DNA of 64,000 nt. Source: an uncultured bacterium (GTDB taxonomy: Bacteria; Muiribacteriota; Ozemobacteria; Ozemobacterales; Ozemobacteraceae). Position 1 is the first letter of the stretch; each line of letters opens with the position of its first letter. The stretch spans positions 124,001 through 188,000 of the forward strand of contig CALEDQ010000027.1 in assembly GCA_937949615.1 (NCBI GenBank), read 5' to 3'. The notes under the pieces were generated by a model, which was not told the origin of the DNA, did not search any database, and worked only from the letters and a program-made list of their open reading frames with translations. Made by a program: the position numbers and the translations under genes. This document shows positions 60,169 to 64,000 of the stretch, one piece after another.

Positions 60169-61430
60169 GTGCCAGCAATTTTCAGCCAGAAGCTGCAGCT
60201 GGTGCCCTTGCCTTCTTCTGATTTTATCGAAAGCGAAGTTCCGTGCCCGGCAAGAATTTTTTCGGCAATTGCCAGGCCGAGCCCGAGGCCGCCGGTTGGT
60301 CTGGTATCGGATTTGTCTGCCTGAAAGAAGGGCGCCTTGATCTTGTCGATTTTGTCAGCCGGAATTCCGCAGCCCTGGTCAGAAATTTCGACCTGTATTC
60401 TGCCCGCATCAGACTGAAAAACTCTGATGCTGATCGAAGAGCCAGGCTGTGAAAATTTAATTGAATTTTCGATCAGATTCGACAAGACACGATGAATAAG
60501 ATCCGGGTCCATTACTACAGCCGGCAGACCTGGGTCCATGCTGACGACAAATCCGATATTGCGGCCGTCTGCCAAAGGTTTCAGCGAATCGACGATGTCA
60601 TTGATATTAGGCTGCAGCTTCTGGTTAACCATGTCAAATTTAAGCTTGCCAGCTTCCATGCGTGCAAAATTAAGAATCGAAGAGATCAGATTGTTCAGGT
60701 GCGAGGTGTTCTTCAGTGAAACCTGCAGAGCTTTTTCCTGCTTTTCGGTTAATGGCCCCATTTTTTTTGTGGCCATCAGGTCGAGATAACCTTTTATCGA
60801 GACAAGAGGTGTTTTAAGTTCATGGCTCAGGGTCGCAAGAAACTCAGATTTAAGGCGGTCGAGCTCTTCAAGTTTTTTGAGATTACTTTCTTTAAGCGCA
60901 ATTTTATGGTTGAGCTCCATTACTGTTGAAGCGACAAACGCGGAATCAATGAGTGAGATTGCCAGAAGACGCTGCGTGGCACCTTTTTGCGGCAAAATAC
61001 CGCGTAACAGAAAATAGGTTGAGGGCAGCTTTTCATCTTCTTCGGGCAATAACTTCAGAGCGACAAAGTGTGGGCCTTCCGGCAATTTGCCATCTTTGTT
61101 GTAGCTTTCAAGAAACGATTGCAGATCGGTTACCCCTGCAAATGGTATCTCATTTAAAAGAGGGATAAAATTCATCGTGGCTTGACCGTGCATGAAGCGG
61201 TCGCGAAAATTGTTGCTGGCAAAAATGATGTCAAGATTGCGGTCGACTATGGCTGTTGGAAAATCATTTTCACAGAACAGCTGCATGGCCATCTGCTGGA
61301 GTCGCTTGTCGTCGCTGGCTTCTGAATCTGAGCTCACAGTTCTGTTGCACCGAAATGATGAGACAGCAATCACGGCAATCAGAAAAATGCTGGCTATGAA
61401 CAGCCCGGCATAGGCTGATAAATCTGTCAT
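60162..61430 (-). CDS. Membrane-anchored PAS sensor histidine kinase
   Basis: The 422 residues have one N-terminal membrane segment (about 5-26), a PAS-like region (about 45-165), a short coiled coil and HisKA with H203 in TLSHELKTPL. The ATPase domain has N-box NLIENSIKF, G1 SDQGCGIP and G2 GLGLGLAI. The start at 61430 overlaps the stop of the preceding O-antigen ligase-like gene as ATGA, so it is cotranscribed with that gene. No response regulator is adjacent on this strand. The signal may be linked to surface polysaccharide or cell envelope state, which is inference. Confidence 0.9.
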   Translation of the reverse strand: MTDLSAYAGLFIASIFLIAVIAVSSFRCNRTVSSDSEASDDKRLQQMAMQLFCENDFPTAIVDRNLDIIFASNNFRDRFMHGQATMNFIPLLNEIPFAGVTDLQSFLESYNKDGKLPEGPHFVALKLLPEEDEKLPSTYFLLRGILPQKGATQRLLAISLIDSAFVASTVMELNHKIALKESNLKKLEELDRLKSEFLATLSHELKTPLVSIKGYLDLMATKKMGPLTEKQEKALQVSLKNTSHLNNLISSILNFARMEAGKLKFDMVNQKLQPNINDIVDSLKPLADGRNIGFVVSMDPGLPAVVMDPDLIHRVLSNLIENSIKFSQPGSSISIRVFQSDAGRIQVEISDQGCGIPADKIDKIKAPFFQADKSDTRPTGGLGLGLAIAEKILAGHGTSLSIKSEEGKGTSCSFWLKIAGTY

Positions 61431-64000
61431 TCCTGAAACTCCAGACCATTCTGGGCACAGAACTCGGCGTAGTCTCGGCGGCGCTCTTCTTTTAAAACCG
61501 GCCATTCTTCCGGGCACTGCTGCCAGGCGATCTTCAAAAGCTCGCCGGCCTCGCGGTTGCGTCCCTGTTTCCAGTATAATTTTCCAAGACTGTGTGAAAC
61601 CATCAGGAGTTCACCAAGATCGATCGGTTCTGATTTTCTGATGATCTGGTATGCACCTTCAAGCAGTTCTCTCGCTCTTTCCATTTCACTGTTCATCTCA
61701 CAGAGAATGTAACCGATGGCGTTCATGAACCTCGGGTTCTGAGGAAACAGCTCAAGGGCCTTTTCAAAAAGTTCGAGAGCCTTTTCGTTCTGTTTCTTCC
61801 TCGCCAGAAGCATCCCGGAAAGATAGAGGCTGTTCATGTCGTTCTTAACATCTGATTTGATCTGCTGCAGCAATTCTTCGCAGCGGGCAAAATCGCCACG
61901 ACTGGCTGCCATACCGGCCAGATTCAGGCGAATGCGGTCTGAAGCTTCTTTTTCGACAATATTGGCGGGAAAAAGTGATAAGCCTTCGTTGAAGACCTTT
62001 TCTGCTTCGCCACTTTTTCCTTCAACCACGAGGATCTGCCCAAGAAGCTCGAAAGAGCGCGGGGCGCGGTCCCATTCAAGGTTTTTCAGCGCATGTCGAT
62101 GGGCCTCGAGAACCTGCCTGCGGGCAAGCATGATTCTGGCCAGCTCATAATTCGAATTGAAAGCATTGGGAACCATGGCATCGAGTTTTTTTAGAACTTC
62201 CTGGGTTTCTTCCGGGCGGTTCTGTTTTTCAAGACTTATTGCCAGACCGTAATAGGCTTTCAATGACTGCGGATTCGCGCGGATTGCTGTGGTAAAGGCA
62301 GTCTGTGCGTCTATTGGTGAACTGTTAAGCAGGCTTTGCCCTTTCCAGAGATTGATCTGTTCCAGATGATGAGCGATCTGAAAATTGTAGGTGCAGAAGA
62401 CAAACAGCGGCGGGAAAGCGAGAAAAAGCACTGCCAGCGGTCTGAACTTCCTTTTCCAGACAAGATTGCGCAGACAGCATGAGAAGTGCAGGCTGACTAT
62501 CAGAACCATGAAGCCTGACAGAGGTATGATCGAGATGCTGTTGTTGAAAAGGCTGTAAAAAAAGAAGGTTATGATGGCGACCATGCTGCCGCGACTCAGC
62601 AGCAGACCATTCTGATGGCTGCAGCCCGGGTCTGGCGAACAGATGGCGCTTAAAACCCCAAAGCCGGCGATAATTACCGGCAGAGAGTAAAAGAACAACG
62701 GCGCTTCGAAAAAGCCGGCTTTGAAAGCAAGAAAAGATATCAGCAGAGCAATTGCTGAAGAATTCCATGGAAAGAAGGCGGCTGTCTCATTTATTGCGGC
62801 TGTTGTGCCAGAAACTTTTACATCATCATGTTTCGGTTCTTCTGAGGCCTGGCCTGTGCCTGTTTCAGCAGATGCTGCCGCATCTTGGCTTGCTGTGGTT
62901 TCGCTGCCCGGAGTGCTTGCTGCTGGTTTATCCAGGCAAGGTTCTGCTGCAGCCGGCGGCGAAATGATTGTCTCGGCTGAAGTCTCTTTCGCTGTGGCCG
63001 GAGCTGCAATAATTCCGGCAGCTGCAGGCACCAACGCCGGTTCTGGAGTTGCCTGGCCCGGCTCTTCTGCAACTTTTAAATTGAGACCCTTTGAACGTCG
63101 CCAGACATAACAGCCAAAAATAACAGCGAAAATGGTGCATGCGCCCCAAAGGCCGATAAAGCCTGTTTCTGCCAGTATGCTGATGGTGGCTGAATGTGGA
63201 TCGTCATTGAAAGATTTGATTCCGATAAGCGAACCCTGTGGAGGTCGCTGTGAAGGCATCAGATAAGATATGGCTCCGGGGCCAAGCCCGGTAACCGGGT
63301 GATCGAGAAAGATGGCGAACCCCATCTGCCAGAGTATCAATCGGGTTACCGCCGGCATGTAACGGTAAGGCATTTTGCTTATTGATTCCCAGGGGTATGA
63401 GGTCGTGGCGTAATATGCCATGCCGTAAAATATGGTTAAAATCAGGGCAAGAGTCAGGCCTGCCAGAAAGGCTGAACGTCGCATCAGCTTTCCGGGGCGT
63501 ATTTCCCAGAAACTGGTAAAATAAAGGCCGCCGGCGACCAGAAGAGTTAAAATGGCGCCAGCGCGGCCCGAAAAAATTATCGCAAAAATCTGAACCGCGA
63601 GAAATAAAGAAAAAACAATCCGGTCGGTGGGCTTGAGACCTGGTTCATTGAGCATTCCGAGAGTTACCATCGCCGAAACCATCAGGAAAGCAGTCAGAAA
63701 ATTTGGATTACTGAAGGTTCCGACCATCTGATAATCGGAGTTCCAGGCAAGAATATCGAGCCCGGCCGCCTGTAAAAGACTGTAAATAGCCATTGACGCG
63801 CCGCTTAAAGAGATCATGCCGGCAATGGCAAGATTGTCCTGGCTCCGGCGTGACATTCTGAGAAATGCGGTTAGTAACAACAGGGTGACCAGATACATCG
63901 AGCTGCGCAGACTGCTGAGAAAACCTGAGTTCAGAGTGGCAACCGTTATTGCCGAAAAAAACATGAAAAACCCGCCGAGAAAAACCATCTGGCCCTGGCG
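61427..64000 (-). CDS. O-antigen ligase-like (Wzy_C) membrane protein with C-terminal TPRs (5' end outside window)
   Basis: Multi-pass membrane protein of the Wzy_C family, which joins or polymerises surface polysaccharide. At least ten hydrophobic segments are visible. The family hallmark is GTFSNPNFLTAFLM and, before the large loop, FLDHPVTGLGPGAISYL. An unusual Ala/Thr/Pro/Glu-rich insertion of about 85 residues (roughly positions 325-410 from the ATG at 63988) interrupts the membrane region. The last 300 residues are TPRs. The frame is open through 64000, and families of this type have more N-terminal membrane segments, so the true start probably lies beyond the window. Confidence 0.85.
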   Translation of the reverse strand, partial: RQGQMVFLGGFFMFFSAITVATLNSGFLSSLRSSMYLVTLLLLTAFLRMSRRSQDNLAIAGMISLSGASMAIYSLLQAAGLDILAWNSDYQMVGTFSNPNFLTAFLMVSAMVTLGMLNEPGLKPTDRIVFSLFLAVQIFAIIFSGRAGAILTLLVAGGLYFTSFWEIRPGKLMRRSAFLAGLTLALILTIFYGMAYYATTSYPWESISKMPYRYMPAVTRLILWQMGFAIFLDHPVTGLGPGAISYLMPSQRPPQGSLIGIKSFNDDPHSATISILAETGFIGLWGACTIFAVIFGCYVWRRSKGLNLKVAEEPGQATPEPALVPAAAGIIAAPATAKETSAETIISPPAAAEPCLDKPAASTPGSETTASQDAAASAETGTGQASEEPKHDDVKVSGTTAAINETAAFFPWNSSAIALLISFLAFKAGFFEAPLFFYSLPVIIAGFGVLSAICSPDPGCSHQNGLLLSRGSMVAIITFFFYSLFNNSISIIPLSGFMVLIVSLHFSCCLRNLVWKRKFRPLAVLFLAFPPLFVFCTYNFQIAHHLEQINLWKGQSLLNSSPIDAQTAFTTAIRANPQSLKAYYGLAISLEKQNRPEETQEVLKKLDAMVPNAFNSNYELARIMLARRQVLEAHRHALKNLEWDRAPRSFELLGQILVVEGKSGEAEKVFNEGLSLFPANIVEKEASDRIRLNLAGMAASRGDFARCEELLQQIKSDVKNDMNSLYLSGMLLARKKQNEKALELFEKALELFPQNPRFMNAIGYILCEMNSEMERARELLEGAYQIIRKSEPIDLGELLMVSHSLGKLYWKQGRNREAGELLKIAWQQCPEEWPVLKEERRRDYAEFCAQNGLEFQE

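Noticed and set aside
1..64000. Sigma-54 (RpoN) promoters expected because of two enhancer-binding proteins
   Set aside because: No GG-N10-GC site of TGGCAC-N5-TTGC quality was found upstream of any gene.
1..64000. CRISPR arrays, insertion sequences, integrases, attachment sites or phage genes
   Set aside because: No spaced direct repeats, transposase or integrase motifs were seen.

Overview
This window comes from a free-living, diderm (Gram-negative type) bacterium that I cannot place to phylum from sequence alone. Evidence for an outer membrane: a Tad-type secretin, a LolA-like carrier, a SurA-type chaperone, an LpxH-like hydrolase, an O-antigen ligase-like protein and several lipobox lipoproteins. 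Alongside these are genes whose order is more usual in Firmicutes and deep-branching phyla: rny-ymdB, obgE-nadD/yqeK-LCP, and an M55 D-aminopeptidase. An uncultured lineage such as Riflebacteria would fit, but that is only a guess. Base composition and gene style look even across the window. I see no tRNA, rRNA, insertion sequence, prophage or CRISPR array.

Layout. 1-7873 (minus strand) encodes surface structures: a DegT aminotransferase, a Wzz/Wzc-like protein, a prepilin peptidase and the Tad pilus genes cpaB, cpaC and cpaE, the last running off the left edge. 8025-14309 (plus) is housekeeping: obgE, a nadD-yqeK fusion, an LCP-family protein, queA, tgt and a TPR protein. 14385-18866 holds three paralogous lipoproteins around a divergent promoter region. 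18934-26449 (minus) is a bacterial microcompartment (BMC) locus with one hexamer, one trimer and one pentamer shell protein, aldehyde dehydrogenase, PduL, PduS and PduT, plus rpiB, deoB and an unusual three-part leading gene. It resembles the sugar-phosphate-utilising (SPU) type, but no aldolase or other signature enzyme is present. 26574-31050 carries membrane proteins, a CASTOR/POLLUX-type channel and an LpxH-like enzyme. 31051-40660 carries uvrB, dppA, a sigma-54 activator operon, an MscS-cNMP channel and pyk. 40822-49547 carries a TPR protein, pgeF, an FN3 lipoprotein, a SurA-like isomerase, rny and ymdB. 50010-60168 (plus) is a long run of uncharacterised envelope-type genes leading into two sensor kinases and an NtrC-type regulator. 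60162-64000 (minus) carries a third kinase and an O-antigen ligase/TPR protein cut by the right edge.

How the parts may work together. The BMC enzymes would oxidise an aldehyde (acetaldehyde if a DeoC acts upstream) to acyl-CoA and acyl-phosphate inside a shell. PduS and PduT would pass electrons across it, while DeoB and RpiB feed or interconvert pentose phosphates. Promoter reading suggests recurrent extended -10 elements and several candidate leaderless transcripts (obgE, the LCP gene, uvrB, ymdB and the BMC operon).
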